DNA of 64,000 bases from Flavobacterium sp. UBA6135 (GCF_002428305.1 NZ_DIVJ01000023.1:1-64000), one strand, 5' to 3'. Positions 1-8,869 are shown, counted from the stretch's first letter. Program-made: numbers and translations. Notes: a model not told the origin generated them from the sequence alone.

Positions 1-28
1 ACTAAGAAAGAAAGGCACGAAGCTTTTG

Positions 29-57
29 GAAACTTGAAACTTGAAACCTGAAACTTC
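29..57. repeat. Short tandem repeat of the GAAACTT/GAAACCT type
   Basis: Tandem units AACTTGAAACTTGAAACCTGAAACTT lie directly before the long palindromic repeat. The same unit recurs at 3376-3442, so this is one of several low-complexity satellite families scattered between genes here. Confidence 0.6.
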
Positions 58-59
58 TT

Positions 60-222
60 TTTACTACTGCTTCCCTAGCCCCGATTGTAATGGAAAGCCT
101 TGTGAAAGATTGTTGTATTTTTTCTTGGTAAAAAAAGCGACCAACGGAAGCTCTTTTTTTGACTTAGAAAAAAACAACATGACAAACAAGCTTGGAATGG
201 AAAGCGGGAAATGGCTTCTGGA
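60..222. repeat. Long palindromic dispersed repeat, copy 1
   Basis: This stretch matches the copy at 33618-33797 over its full length. Shared landmarks, in order, are AGCCCCGAT, GGAAAGCCTT, a T-rich arm ending TTTTTTCTTGG, GCGACCAA, GGAAGCT, TTTTTTTGACTTAGAAAAAA and GCGGGA. The two T/A-rich arms are complementary, so a transcript would fold into a long hairpin. An open frame of about 65 codons crosses the plus strand here, but the conservation is of the repeat and the frame looks fortuitous. Similar elements with AGCCCCGAT and GCGGGA ends are, to my knowledge, common in Flavobacterium genomes. Confidence 0.75.
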
Positions 223-234
223 AAAAATTACAAT

Positions 235-1494
235 TTAATCAAATCGGATTGCTTTGACCGGAGAAATTCTTGAAATGATATAGGAAGGAATAATCAATAC
301 TAATAGACTTATTAAAAGTGTTCCTAAATTAAGAAGTAGTATATAACCCCAATTAAGATAAACAGGAGCCACTGTTACGTAGTAGTTTTCAGGATTTAAC
401 GTGATGATACCAAATCTATCTTGGATAATAATAAGTGTAATAGCAATTACATTTCCCCAGAAGAGGCCTCTTACAATTATATAGAATGCGTTGTAGAGAA
501 AAATTTTCCTTATTAACCAATTATTGGCTCCAAGTGCTTTGAGGATGCCAATCATTTGGGTTCGTTCCAATATCAACACCAAAAGTGCAACAGCCATATT
601 AATGGTTGCCACTATAATCATGATGGTTAAAATCACTATAATATTGAAGTCAAATAATTTTAACCAATCGAAAATATAATAATATTTGTCAAGGATTATT
701 TGGGTATCTACTGTTTTTGTTGGGTCTTTTTTGTTGAAGGTATTATTGTAAACTTGGTTTCCAACTTGTTGAATTTTATCAAAATCATGAACAAACACTT
801 CAAAAGCACCTACTTCATCGGCTTTCCATTTGTTCATTCTTTGAATGTGTCTGATATCTCCAATCACATAAGTTGCATCAAACTCTTGAAATCCGGAATT
901 AAAAATTCCAACTATAGTAAAAACTCTCAAATTGGGCGATTGCCCACTTTCTTCTTTCATAAAAAAAGTATTGCACTTGTCTCCTATTTTGAGTAGTAAT
1001 CTATTGGCAAGATATTGGGATATTATAATTTCACCATTTTCTTGAGTAGCTAAATCGATTTTAGGTTTTCTACCTTCAATCAGATACTCTTTCATGTTTT
1101 CCCAATTGAAATCTGTCGAAATCCCTTTAAAAACAATACCTTCAAAAGTGTTTTCTGTTCTAATTATTCCGGCTTTTGTGGCAACAACTTGAATGTTTTT
1201 TACCCCTTCGACATTTTTAAATTTAGGATAAAACTCTTGATCCTTAGAAATGGGTACTTTGCTAACTTCTGATTGATTATCATCAAATACCTTAATAATA
1301 ATGTGTCCGTTGAAAGCTGAAACTTTTTGGCGTATTTTTTGCTGAAGTCCAATACCGGTTGCTACTGCAATAATCATCATTAAAATTCCGATTGCTATAG
1401 CTGCAATGGCAATTTTAATTATTGGTTTAGAAATACTACTTTTATGGTGTTTAGAAGTAGCCAGTCTGTTTGCTATGAAATATTCTAATTTCAA
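235..1494 (-). CDS. ABC transporter permease, FtsX/LolE-like
   Basis: A 419-residue inner-membrane permease of the FtsX/MacB/LolCE superfamily. One transmembrane segment lies near residues 24-50, followed by a periplasmic region of about 230 residues. Three C-terminal segments follow, near 281-308, 328-355 and 381-408, which is the usual architecture. Relatives in Bacteroidota are annotated as lipoprotein-release or macrolide-export type permeases, but the substrate cannot be read from sequence. No ATPase gene is adjacent. The start is TTG at 1494, because no ATG lies near the expected N-terminus (MKLEYFIANRL). The divergent neighbour encodes a cell-wall lipoprotein, which is compatible with an envelope role but does not prove a link. 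Confidence 0.8.
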   Translation of the reverse strand: MKLEYFIANRLATSKHHKSSISKPIIKIAIAAIAIGILMMIIAVATGIGLQQKIRQKVSAFNGHIIIKVFDDNQSEVSKVPISKDQEFYPKFKNVEGVKNIQVVATKAGIIRTENTFEGIVFKGISTDFNWENMKEYLIEGRKPKIDLATQENGEIIISQYLANRLLLKIGDKCNTFFMKEESGQSPNLRVFTIVGIFNSGFQEFDATYVIGDIRHIQRMNKWKADEVGAFEVFVHDFDKIQQVGNQVYNNTFNKKDPTKTVDTQIILDKYYYIFDWLKLFDFNIIVILTIMIIVATINMAVALLVLILERTQMIGILKALGANNWLIRKIFLYNAFYIIVRGLFWGNVIAITLIIIQDRFGIITLNPENYYVTVAPVYLNWGYILLLNLGTLLISLLVLIIPSYIISRISPVKAIRFD

Positions 1495-1527
1495 TGGATT
1501 GGATTTATTGCAAATATAGATTTTTTT

Positions 1528-1562
1528 GAGTTGCTGAGATACTGAGTAAGTAAGTGACTGAG
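1528..1562. repeat. CTGAG-type heptad satellite, copy 1
   Basis: Imperfect tandem units of TTGCTGAGATACTGAG type fill the space between two divergent genes. The same family is seen at 16754-16793, 19569-19602 and 38229-38261. Confidence 0.6.
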
Positions 1563-1585
1563 TTTTTTTTTAAATTATTTTTTAT

Positions 1586-2851
1586 ATGAAATATTATTTT
1601 TTGTGTTTAGGTTTATTGTGTTTGTTGGTTTGTTGCGGCGGGAATAAGAAAATAGAGGAAAAAGAAAAGAATAAAGATATTTTCATTATTAATGCAGAAG
1701 CACAATCAAATGAATTTAAGACAGGTGCTGAAAATCATGCAGCTTATTTGCCCTTGTTGGTTGGTAAGAAGGTTGGTGTAGTGACAAATCAAACCGGAAT
1801 TTTAACTGTAGAAACTGAAAATGTGGTCGTTAGAGATGGTGTCAAAGAGTATCAACGTATTTTTAATAACCAACATTTAGTTGATTTTTTATTAGAGCAA
1901 AAGATTCAAGTTCAAAAAATTTACGCCCCCGAACATGGTTTCAGAGGAACTGCAGATGCCGGAGAATTAATTAAAGACGGAAAAGATACTAAAACAGGGT
2001 TGCCGATAATTTCACTTTATGGCGATAATAAAAAACCAAAACCGGAGCAATTAAAAGGAATTGATGTGATGGTTTTTGATTTACAGGATGTTGGGGCGAG
2101 GTTTTATACTTATATCTCTTCATTGCATTATGTTATGGAAGCTTGTGCAGAAAACAACATTCCGCTACTAGTTTTAGACCGCCCTAATCCGAATGGTGGT
2201 ATTGTTGACGGGCCGATTTTAGAAAAAGAATTTACAAGTTTTGTAGGTATGCATCCGATTCCGGTTTTACATGGCATGACTATTGGCGAATATGCAAAAA
2301 TGATTAATGGCGAGAAATGGTTGAAGGATGGCATTCAATGTGACCTGACAATACTACCTAATTTGAATTATAATCGTGAAATGCCCTATAGTTTACCCGT
2401 AAAACCATCGCCAAATTTGCCTAATGGTCAATCGATTAATTTGTATGCGAGTTTGTGTTTTTTTGAAGGCACGAATGTGAGTGTTGGTCGCGGAACAGCG
2501 AAACAATTTCAAATTTATGGTTCACCTTTTCTATCAAAAACAGATTTTAGCTTTACACCAAAACCAAATTTAGGAGCAAAAGACCCAATGCACAATGGTA
2601 AATTGTGCTATGGAGAGGATTTAAGTACAATCCAGAAAGTGAATCGCTTGGAATTGAAATGGCTTATGAAAGCGTATGAATCTACTTCTGATAAAGAAGT
2701 GTTTTTCAATTCGTTTTTTGTGAAATTGGCAGGTACTAAAAAATTACAAGAGCAAATTGAAAAAGGAAATTCTGAGAACGAGATTCGAAAAAGTTGGGAG
2801 AAAGGTTTGATAGTGTTTAAGGAAATGCGGAAAAAATATTTGATTTATTAA
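1586..2851 (+). CDS. namZ: DUF1343 / NamZ-type exo-beta-N-acetylmuramidase lipoprotein
   Basis: A 421-residue protein of the DUF1343 family, whose characterised member NamZ removes N-acetylmuramic acid from the non-reducing ends of peptidoglycan fragments. The N-terminus is a lipoprotein signal (hydrophobic run ending LLVCC, with cysteine at about 16 or 17), so the enzyme should be membrane-anchored. Family landmarks visible are VGVVTNQTG, the APEHGFRG motif near residue 115, FDLQDVGARFYTY, LDRPNPNGG and FFEGTNVSVGRGT. Length is normal for the family. It is monocistronic, divergent from the permease and convergent with the cysteine-cluster gene. No MurNAc uptake or kinase genes lie next to it, so the cell-wall recycling role rests on family membership. 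Confidence 0.85.
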   Translation: MKYYFLCLGLLCLLVCCGGNKKIEEKEKNKDIFIINAEAQSNEFKTGAENHAAYLPLLVGKKVGVVTNQTGILTVETENVVVRDGVKEYQRIFNNQHLVDFLLEQKIQVQKIYAPEHGFRGTADAGELIKDGKDTKTGLPIISLYGDNKKPKPEQLKGIDVMVFDLQDVGARFYTYISSLHYVMEACAENNIPLLVLDRPNPNGGIVDGPILEKEFTSFVGMHPIPVLHGMTIGEYAKMINGEKWLKDGIQCDLTILPNLNYNREMPYSLPVKPSPNLPNGQSINLYASLCFFEGTNVSVGRGTAKQFQIYGSPFLSKTDFSFTPKPNLGAKDPMHNGKLCYGEDLSTIQKVNRLELKWLMKAYESTSDKEVFFNSFFVKLAGTKKLQEQIEKGNSENEIRKSWEKGLIVFKEMRKKYLIY

Positions 2852-2884
2852 AAAAAGATGAAAGATGTGAGATATAAGAAAAAT

Positions 2885-3379
2885 CTACAACGGCAATTTC
2901 TCCTTCATTCGTTCCACAATATTATAAGCTGCGGGACAAATGGCCACATTTAGTAAGGTCAAATCGGTAATTTGATTGAACTTTTTTCTATCGGTATGCG
3001 GAAATTCGCGGCAAGCTTTTGGACGAACATCGTAGATAAAACATTTGTTGTCGCTTTCTAAAAACGTACAAGGAACCGATTTCAAAACATAATCATTCTC
3101 TTCATCGATTCGTAAATATTGGTCAATGAATTGCTGAGGTTTTTGTCTAAAATGTTTCGAAATTCGTTCAATATCAGAAGAAGTAAAAAGTGGACCGGTT
3201 GTTTTGCAGCAATTGGCACAATCCAGACAATCTGTTTTTTTAAATTCAGCATCATGTAAATCTTGCATCACATAATCTAAATTTTTGGGTGTTTTCTTTT
3301 TAAGCTTATCAAAATACTTTTTGTTTTCGATATGCTTATCTTTGGCAAGTTTTCCGAGTTCGTTTAAATGTGGTTTCAA
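2885..3379 (-). CDS. YkgJ-family cysteine-cluster protein
   Basis: A 164-residue protein with the zinc/iron-chelating YkgJ-type cysteine signature: DCLDCANCC near residue 55, then PCTFLESDNKCFIYDVRPKACREFP. These cysteines probably bind a metal or Fe-S centre. No reaction is established for the family. The reading frame starts with TTG at 3379, and the next in-frame ATG is about 36 codons inside, within conserved sequence. The TTG is part of the TTGAAACC unit of the adjoining repeat (3376-3442), so the original ATG may have been replaced by the repeat edge. It is divergent from the methyltransferase gene at 3452. Confidence 0.8.
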   Translation of the reverse strand: MKPHLNELGKLAKDKHIENKKYFDKLKKKTPKNLDYVMQDLHDAEFKKTDCLDCANCCKTTGPLFTSSDIERISKHFRQKPQQFIDQYLRIDEENDYVLKSVPCTFLESDNKCFIYDVRPKACREFPHTDRKKFNQITDLTLLNVAICPAAYNIVERMKEKLPL

Positions 3380-3442
3380 GTTTAAAGTTTAAAGTTGAAT
3401 TGCAAAATTAGTGAACTTGAAACCTGAAACCTGAAACTTTAA
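3376..3442. repeat. Tandem TTTAAAGT / TTGAAACCTGAAACC satellite
   Basis: Units GTTTAAAGTTTAAAGTT and CTTGAAACCTGAAACC fill the gap between two divergent genes, overlapping the 5' end of the minus-strand gene. This is the same family as 29-57. Confidence 0.6.
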
Positions 3443-3451
3443 ACAAAATAA

Positions 3452-4162
3452 ATGAAAGACCTTTTCGGAAAAGCCATTTTAGACTATCAAACCGGAAATG
3501 ATCCGCAGGATTTGATAACCGAAACATCCATTTCTGAATCGGATGAAATGAGTGTTGCTTATTTGTTTCGAGATTTTGATGAAATGCCTAAGATTGAACA
3601 AAAAGCATTGCTACTTTCCAAAGGAAAAATTTTAGATGTGGGAAGTGGTGCAGGAAGTCATTCATTATACTTACAACAAAAAGGGTTTGATGTCACTGCA
3701 ATAGATATTTCGCCAAGTGCTATTGTAAGTTGTGAATTGAGAAATATTAAAAATTGTGTTATTTCTGATATTTTAAACTATGAAACCTCTGAAAAATTTG
3801 ACACCATTCTTTTGCTAATGAATGGAACAGGAATTTTTGGAAAACTAAATCAGATTTCAAAGTATTTGCAAAAACTGAAATCACTTTTAAAGGAAGACGG
3901 ACAAATTTTAATTGACAGTTCCGACTTAATTTATATGTATGATCAAGATGAAGATGGGGCTTATGAAGTCCCAGCAGATGGCTATTATGGCGAATTAACT
4001 TTCACCATTGCATATAAAGGTGAAATTGAAGAAACTTTTGATTGGCTATATGTTGATTATAACACGCTTCAAAATGCTGCTAATGCCAATGGTTTCCAAT
4101 GTGAATTGGTTTTGGAAGGTGAACATTTTGATTATTTGGCTAAGCTGACTTTTTTTAAATAA
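3452..4162 (+). CDS. Class I SAM-dependent methyltransferase
   Basis: A 236-residue Rossmann-fold methyltransferase. Motif I is LDVGSGAGSHSLYL near residue 60, followed by an acidic residue in VTAIDISPSA that would hold the SAM ribose. A post-I segment is seen at FDTILLLMNGTGIFG. The substrate is not identifiable. The N-terminal 40 residues (YQTGNDPQDLITETSISESDEM) are typical of a Bacteroidota subgroup annotated only as methyltransferase. It is a single gene ending at a bidirectional terminator. Confidence 0.75.
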   Translation: MKDLFGKAILDYQTGNDPQDLITETSISESDEMSVAYLFRDFDEMPKIEQKALLLSKGKILDVGSGAGSHSLYLQQKGFDVTAIDISPSAIVSCELRNIKNCVISDILNYETSEKFDTILLLMNGTGIFGKLNQISKYLQKLKSLLKEDGQILIDSSDLIYMYDQDEDGAYEVPADGYYGELTFTIAYKGEIEETFDWLYVDYNTLQNAANANGFQCELVLEGEHFDYLAKLTFFK

Positions 4163-4194
4163 AAAAATCCCGCCGAAATGAAACAACGGGATTT
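4161..4194. terminator. Bidirectional intrinsic terminator
   Basis: The arms AAATCCCG (4165-4172) and CGGGATTT (4187-4194) form a hairpin with A/T runs on both sides, between convergent genes. Confidence 0.8.
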
Positions 4195-4213
4195 ATCTTA
4201 TTTTTTTTGGAAA

Positions 4214-4645
4214 TTACTCCATGTATTTCATTAAAATCTCTTGAAGTCCAGCACCCCATTCTTGACCTGCTAACATGGATTGTTCGAAAATTACTCCTGC
4301 TTTCTCTGCAATTTTTTTTCCAACAGGACTCTCATAAAATTTAATCATTTCTTTAACATCTTGATGCGTATACTCTTTTATATAAATTTGTATTACTTTA
4401 TCATAGAAAGCCGGCATTGTTGCTTCAAAATCTTTTGAAAATTGTTCATGTTTTTCATTAGGAATCATTGCCATAATTTGCTTTTTTGCCGATTCCATTT
4501 GGGCAGTTGAGCCAGACATTTTTATTACTTTCAACACATCTGCTTTAAAAGCAGCATCTTGAGCCATTGCAAAATGAGCAATCATTACAAAAACAAAAGA
4601 CAGAATACACTTTTTCATAGGTTTTATATTTAATAGTTGTTTCAA
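4214..4645 (-). CDS. DUF2059 domain secreted protein
   Basis: A 143-residue protein with an N-terminal signal peptide; the hydrophobic stretch ILSFVFVMIAHFAMAQ suggests cleavage after AMA. The remaining domain matches DUF2059, a small helical module recognised by the FYESPVGKKIAEK segment near residue 105. No function is known. The chosen start at 4645 adds ten residues before a second methionine in MKKCILSF at 4618; that inner ATG gives a more typical signal peptide and may be the real start. It lies 13 bases after queE on the same strand, so the two may be cotranscribed. Confidence 0.7.
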   Translation of the reverse strand: MKQLLNIKPMKKCILSFVFVMIAHFAMAQDAAFKADVLKVIKMSGSTAQMESAKKQIMAMIPNEKHEQFSKDFEATMPAFYDKVIQIYIKEYTHQDVKEMIKFYESPVGKKIAEKAGVIFEQSMLAGQEWGAGLQEILMKYME

Positions 4646-4658
4646 AAATAATTTAAAA

Positions 4659-5291
4659 TTACGGGATATTCAAATATTTATGGGTTTGCAACGAAACTCG
4701 CCATTTTGGATTTTTCATCACATACTCTACAATTAAAGGTGTCATTTCTTCTTTTTTACTCCATTCCGGTTGTAAAAAAAGAATTGCATTTGGATTTACT
4801 TGAGCCGCTTGTTCTTCTGCAAAAATAAAATCGTGTTTGTTGTAAACTATGACTTTCAATTCATTAGCCATTTCATAAGCACTTTGAACCGGTAATTTAT
4901 TTTTCTTTGGAGAAAGACAAAACCAATCCCATTTTCCGGTCACGGGATAACATCCGGAAGTTTCAATATGGATTTTAATTCCGGCATTTTTAAGTTTGTT
5001 GGTTAAGGAACTCATATCCCAAGTTAGTGGTTCTCCACCAGTTATAACGACAGTATCCGAATATTTTTTTGCATTTGAAACAATAATCTCTATTTCCGTG
5101 GGCGGATGAAGTTCTGAGTTCCAACTTTCTTTCACGTCACACCAATGGCAACCCACATCGCAACCGCCAATTCTGATGAAATAAGCTGCTGTTCCCGTAT
5201 GATAGCCTTCGCCTTGAATCGTATAAAACTCTTCCATTAACGGAAGCATTTCTCCTTTTTCAACAGCTAATTGTATTTCTTTTTGAAGCAT
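4659..5291 (-). CDS. queE: 7-carboxy-7-deazaguanine synthase
   Basis: A 210-residue radical-SAM enzyme converting 6-carboxytetrahydropterin to 7-carboxy-7-deazaguanine in queuosine/preQ1 biosynthesis. The cluster-binding cysteines are C44, C48 and C51 (CDVGCHWC), the compact CX3CX2C spacing seen in many QueE proteins. The preceding EFYTIQGEGYHTGTAAYFIRIGG is the substrate and SAM segment typical of QueE, and VITGGEPL follows near residue 83. Length is normal. QueC, QueD and QueF are not in this window, but queA (18388-19437) from the same pathway is. Confidence 0.93.
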   Translation of the reverse strand: MLQKEIQLAVEKGEMLPLMEEFYTIQGEGYHTGTAAYFIRIGGCDVGCHWCDVKESWNSELHPPTEIEIIVSNAKKYSDTVVITGGEPLTWDMSSLTNKLKNAGIKIHIETSGCYPVTGKWDWFCLSPKKNKLPVQSAYEMANELKVIVYNKHDFIFAEEQAAQVNPNAILFLQPEWSKKEEMTPLIVEYVMKNPKWRVSLQTHKYLNIP

Positions 5292-5414
5292 TTTTCAATT
5301 AAATAAGTGTGCAAAGATAGGGAATTGGTTTTTTGGATTGTTCCAATATTAGATTTTTAGATTATTGGAAAATTTGATTATTGGAAAAAATGTTGCTTTT
5401 TTGAAATGCTGTTT

Positions 5415-5442
5415 TTTGAATCATTTCGTTTCCTTACATTTG
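5415..5442 (+). promoter_or_regulatory. Bacteroidota-type promoter
   Basis: A TTTG (5415-5418) and TACATTTG (5435-5442) separated by 16 bases match the sigma-ABfr consensus TTTG/TAnnTTTG. They stand 19 bases before the ATG of the HerA-like gene. Confidence 0.6.
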
Positions 5443-5460
5443 AAATATAAATAAAACATT

Positions 5461-7011
5461 ATGAGCAAAGTCGAAGAATTTAGTAATCATATTAAAAACG
5501 GATACACCTGCAAAGGTGATTTTATAACGCTAGGCGGAGCTATGTTAGATGGTGTTCCTGTTGGTGGTGAAGCTCACGTGAACATTGCTTTGAAAACCCT
5601 GAACCGTCACGGATTAATTGCCGGAGCGACCGGAACAGGAAAAACCAAAACCATTCAAGTGCTTTCTGAGCAACTTTCCAAAAATGGAATTCCGGTTTTG
5701 ATGATGGATATAAAAGGTGACTTTTCAGGAATTGCAATGCCTGGAATTGAACAATCCTTTATAACTGAACGTCATGGAAAAATCAATTTACCGTATGAAA
5801 CAAAAAGTTTTCCGGTGGAATTGATGACGATTTCCAAACAAAACGGTGTTCGCTTACGAGCCACTGTTTCTGAGTTTGGTCCTGTTTTATTCTCCAGAAT
5901 TTTAGATTTGAATGACACACAAGGTGGCGTTGTTGCTGTAATTTTTAAATATTGCGACGATCATCATTTGCCGCTTTTGGATTTAAAAGATTTTAAAAAA
6001 GTACTTCAATATATTACTGACGAAGGAAAAGCAGAAATTGAAAAAGAATACGGCAGAATTTCAACAGCTTCCACCGGATCCATTTTGCGAAAAATCATTG
6101 AATTAGAACAACAAGGAGCTGCTATGTTTTTTGGTGAATTATCGTTTGATATTGATGATTTAATGCGAATTGATAAAAACGGAAATGGGTATGTGAATAT
6201 CATTCGTTTAACCGATATTCAAGATAAACCGAAGTTATTTTCGACGTTTATGTTGAGTTTATTAGCGGAAATTTACAGCACTATGCCCGAGCAAGGTGAT
6301 GCAGGACGACCTGAGTTAGTGATTTTTATTGACGAAGCTCATTTAATTTTTGACCAAGCCAGTAAAGCCTTGCAAGATCAAATTGAAACCATCGTAAAAC
6401 TGATTCGTTCCAAAGGAATTGGCATTTATTTTATCACACAAAATCCGCAAGATATTCCGGCCGGCGTTTTGAGTCAGTTAGGCTTAAAAATCCAACACGC
6501 TTTGAGAGCTTTCACAGCAAACGATCGAAAAGCGATTAAAATGACTTCCGAGAATTATCCGTTATCCGATTATTATAAAACCGATGAAGTGATTACGCAA
6601 CTCGGAATTGGAGAAGCATTTGTAACAGCTTTGAACGAAAAAGGAATTCCGACTCCACTTGTTGCTACGATGCTTCGAGCTCCGATGAGCCGAATGGATG
6701 TGTTAACTTCACAAGAAATTGACAGTTTAATTTCTGAATCAAAATTAGCCAAAAAATACAACGAAGAAATTGACAGGGAAAGTGCTTTTGAAATTTTAGA
6801 CAAGAAAATTACAGCTGCGGAAGAACAAGCTGCCAAAAAAGCGGAAGAAATTGCAAAGCAAAAAGAAGCTGATCGACAAGCCAAACAAGCTCCTGCACGA
6901 AAAACTTCCACACGAAGAAGCACGGCACAAAATCCGGTTGTGAAAGTGTTGACGAGTGCGACTTTTATTCGGGGTGCTTTGGGGATTTTGAGTAAGATGT
7001 TTAAGAAATAG
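5461..7011 (+). CDS. HerA-like DUF853 ATPase
   Basis: A 516-residue P-loop ATPase of the HerA/FtsK-related DUF853 family. Walker A is GATGTGKT at residues 55-62 and Walker B is LVIFIDEAH near 285. A sensor/arginine-finger region (FITQNPQDIPAGVLSQLG) lies near 325. The C-terminal 80 residues are lysine- and alanine-rich with coiled-coil character. HerA itself partners with NurA nuclease in archaea, but the bacterial DUF853 proteins have no settled function, and no nuclease gene is adjacent. A good promoter precedes it, and the cupin gene follows after 10 bases. Confidence 0.82.
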   Translation: MSKVEEFSNHIKNGYTCKGDFITLGGAMLDGVPVGGEAHVNIALKTLNRHGLIAGATGTGKTKTIQVLSEQLSKNGIPVLMMDIKGDFSGIAMPGIEQSFITERHGKINLPYETKSFPVELMTISKQNGVRLRATVSEFGPVLFSRILDLNDTQGGVVAVIFKYCDDHHLPLLDLKDFKKVLQYITDEGKAEIEKEYGRISTASTGSILRKIIELEQQGAAMFFGELSFDIDDLMRIDKNGNGYVNIIRLTDIQDKPKLFSTFMLSLLAEIYSTMPEQGDAGRPELVIFIDEAHLIFDQASKALQDQIETIVKLIRSKGIGIYFITQNPQDIPAGVLSQLGLKIQHALRAFTANDRKAIKMTSENYPLSDYYKTDEVITQLGIGEAFVTALNEKGIPTPLVATMLRAPMSRMDVLTSQEIDSLISESKLAKKYNEEIDRESAFEILDKKITAAEEQAAKKAEEIAKQKEADRQAKQAPARKTSTRRSTAQNPVVKVLTSATFIRGALGILSKMFKK

Positions 7012-7021
7012 AAAACGATAC

Positions 7022-7384
7022 ATGAAAAAATACTTCATCCAAAAATCACCATTCATCGTTCCAACAACAGATGGAAAACTAATCGAAGAACATTTCGGAA
7101 AAGCTTCTGATGGCAACAATGACATTTCAATTGCTCACATGATTGCTCCGCCGCATTGGAGTGAACCTTTTCAAACGCCAGAATTTGATGAATATACTTA
7201 TATCATCAAAGGCAAAAAACAATTTATCATTGAAGATGAAGTAGTTGTTTTAGAAGCCGGTCAATCCATCAAAATTGAGAAAAACACTCGTGTTCAATAT
7301 TCCAATCCGTTTGATGAAGTATGTGAATATATTGCCATTTGTAAACCGGCTTTTGATTTTGAGAAAGTGCATCGGGAAGCGTAA
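7022..7384 (+). CDS. Cupin-domain protein
   Basis: A 120-residue single-domain cupin. The first cupin box is seen as EYTYIIKGKKQFIIEDE and the second as AGQSIKIEKNTRVQYSNP. Canonical metal ligands are sparse: H45 sits before the box and the usual HxH pair is missing, so metal-dependent catalysis is not assured. It follows the ATPase gene by 10 bases and ends 6 bases from the convergent kmo gene. Ligand and reaction are unknown. Confidence 0.75.
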   Translation: MKKYFIQKSPFIVPTTDGKLIEEHFGKASDGNNDISIAHMIAPPHWSEPFQTPEFDEYTYIIKGKKQFIIEDEVVVLEAGQSIKIEKNTRVQYSNPFDEVCEYIAICKPAFDFEKVHREA

Positions 7385-7390
7385 GGAATT

Positions 7391-8734
7391 TTATTTGGAA
7401 AGAAGCTGAATAATCTTCTCTTCCACTTCTTTACTATCCCATTTTTCTTCAATATTTTCCATTTGCATCACTTCTTCCATGATTTTATTTTGAAAATCAC
7501 CGATGGCTAAAGCTTCTGAATAAGGTTGCAGACTGAATGTTACCCGACTGTACAGTGGCATCCATTTGTCTGGATGTTTATCGGAAAACCATTTTTCAAT
7601 TTTCTTTTGCAATAAGAATTTTTCATCGGCAGTTTTGGCACTCATTTCCATAAAATTGCGATAGGAAAGTTCGGCAATTGCATCAGCGTTGGGTTTGCGG
7701 GATTTTTGGTACTCTTCAAAAATGGTTTCCCAATCGTCCCCATATTTTGAGATCATTTCGTTCAAAACAGTTATATCTTCAAAACCGGCATTCATTCCGT
7801 GACCATAAAAAGGAACGATGGCATGACACGAATCGCCAATCAAAGCCACTTTATCATTGAATGTCCAAGGATAACATTGCATCGTGACCAAATAACTTTT
7901 TGGGTTTTTAAAAAAATCTTCCACCAAATCAGGAATCACTTCTTTGGTATCGGGGAAATATTTTGCAAAAAATGCGACCAACGTTTTTTCGTCGTGTAGA
8001 CTTTCAAACGAATTTTCACCTTCAAAAGGCATGAAAAGCGTACAAGTAAAAGAGCCATCTAAATTAGCCAATCCCATCAACATAAAATTACCGCGAGGCC
8101 AAATGTGTAATGAGTTTTTGTCAATTTTATAACTTCCGTCTGCGTTGGCCGGAATGTGTAATTCTTTATAACCAACGCTCAAAAACTTTTGCGAATAATC
8201 AAACATACTTTGGCGTTGCATGCGGTGGCGAATTCTCGAAAACGCACCATCAGCACCAAAAACTTTATCATATTTTAAATCGGTCCACTCGCCTCTTTCG
8301 GTTTCGCCAATATGCAGAGTGGCATCGGATAATGTAACATCCCAAATTTTATGTTCAAAAAAGAACTCAACGCCTTCGGCTTCAGCCAAATCAATCATTT
8401 TTCTGTTTAAAACACCTCTCGAAAGTGAATAAATCGCTTCACCTTCTTTACCATAATTTTGATAGATAAGTTTAGAGTCTTGCAAATGAATAGCTCGTTT
8501 ATCAACCGGAATTCCGATTTTTTTGATTTCCTCGGTCAAGCCGATGTCATCCAATGCTTTCCAACCTCGATTTGACATCACCAAATTAATGGAACGACCG
8601 GAAAATTCAATCGTTCGAATGTCGGGACTTCGATCAAAAACATGAACAGTGTGACCTAATTTTTTAAGGTATATTGCCAATAATGTTCCTACTAAACCGG
8701 AACCAACAACGGCAATTTTTTGAGGCGTTTGCAT
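7391..8734 (-). CDS. kmo: Kynurenine 3-monooxygenase
   Basis: A 447-residue FAD-dependent hydroxylase that converts kynurenine to 3-hydroxykynurenine with NADPH and O2. The Rossmann motif GSGLVG is at residues 11-16 (VVGSGLVGTLLAIYLKKLG). The second FAD motif is GDSCHAIVPFYGHGMNAGFED near 297-317, the arrangement diagnostic for KMO. The C-terminal region that anchors mitochondrial KMO is short here, as in bacterial enzymes. It works with kynureninase (16784-18076) toward 3-hydroxyanthranilate and quinolinate for NAD or for tryptophan catabolism. The dioxygenase steps are not in the window. Confidence 0.92.
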   Translation of the reverse strand: MQTPQKIAVVGSGLVGTLLAIYLKKLGHTVHVFDRSPDIRTIEFSGRSINLVMSNRGWKALDDIGLTEEIKKIGIPVDKRAIHLQDSKLIYQNYGKEGEAIYSLSRGVLNRKMIDLAEAEGVEFFFEHKIWDVTLSDATLHIGETERGEWTDLKYDKVFGADGAFSRIRHRMQRQSMFDYSQKFLSVGYKELHIPANADGSYKIDKNSLHIWPRGNFMLMGLANLDGSFTCTLFMPFEGENSFESLHDEKTLVAFFAKYFPDTKEVIPDLVEDFFKNPKSYLVTMQCYPWTFNDKVALIGDSCHAIVPFYGHGMNAGFEDITVLNEMISKYGDDWETIFEEYQKSRKPNADAIAELSYRNFMEMSAKTADEKFLLQKKIEKWFSDKHPDKWMPLYSRVTFSLQPYSEALAIGDFQNKIMEEVMQMENIEEKWDSKEVEEKIIQLLSK

Positions 8735-8861
8735 GAATGAATATCAAAAATTCAACCACAAAAATAAGGAATATAAAAGGATTTTTAAGTTATAAAGAAA
8801 ATATATTTCGTTGTAAATATAAATTTTGTTTAACTTTTATTAATTTTAATTAAACAAAAAC

Positions 8862-8869
8862 TATCTTTG
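8862..8869 (+). promoter_or_regulatory. Candidate -7 element TATCTTTG
   Basis: An exact match to the Bacteroidota -7 consensus TAnnTTTG, 15 bases before the ATG at 8885. I see no clear TTG at the proper upstream distance. It covers the TTG codon at 8867, which argues against that codon being the translation start. Confidence 0.45.

Noticed and set aside
41..238. Plus-strand open frame of 65 codons at the window start
   Set aside because: It runs through a dispersed palindromic repeat also found at 33618-33797 and shows no protein-like conservation.
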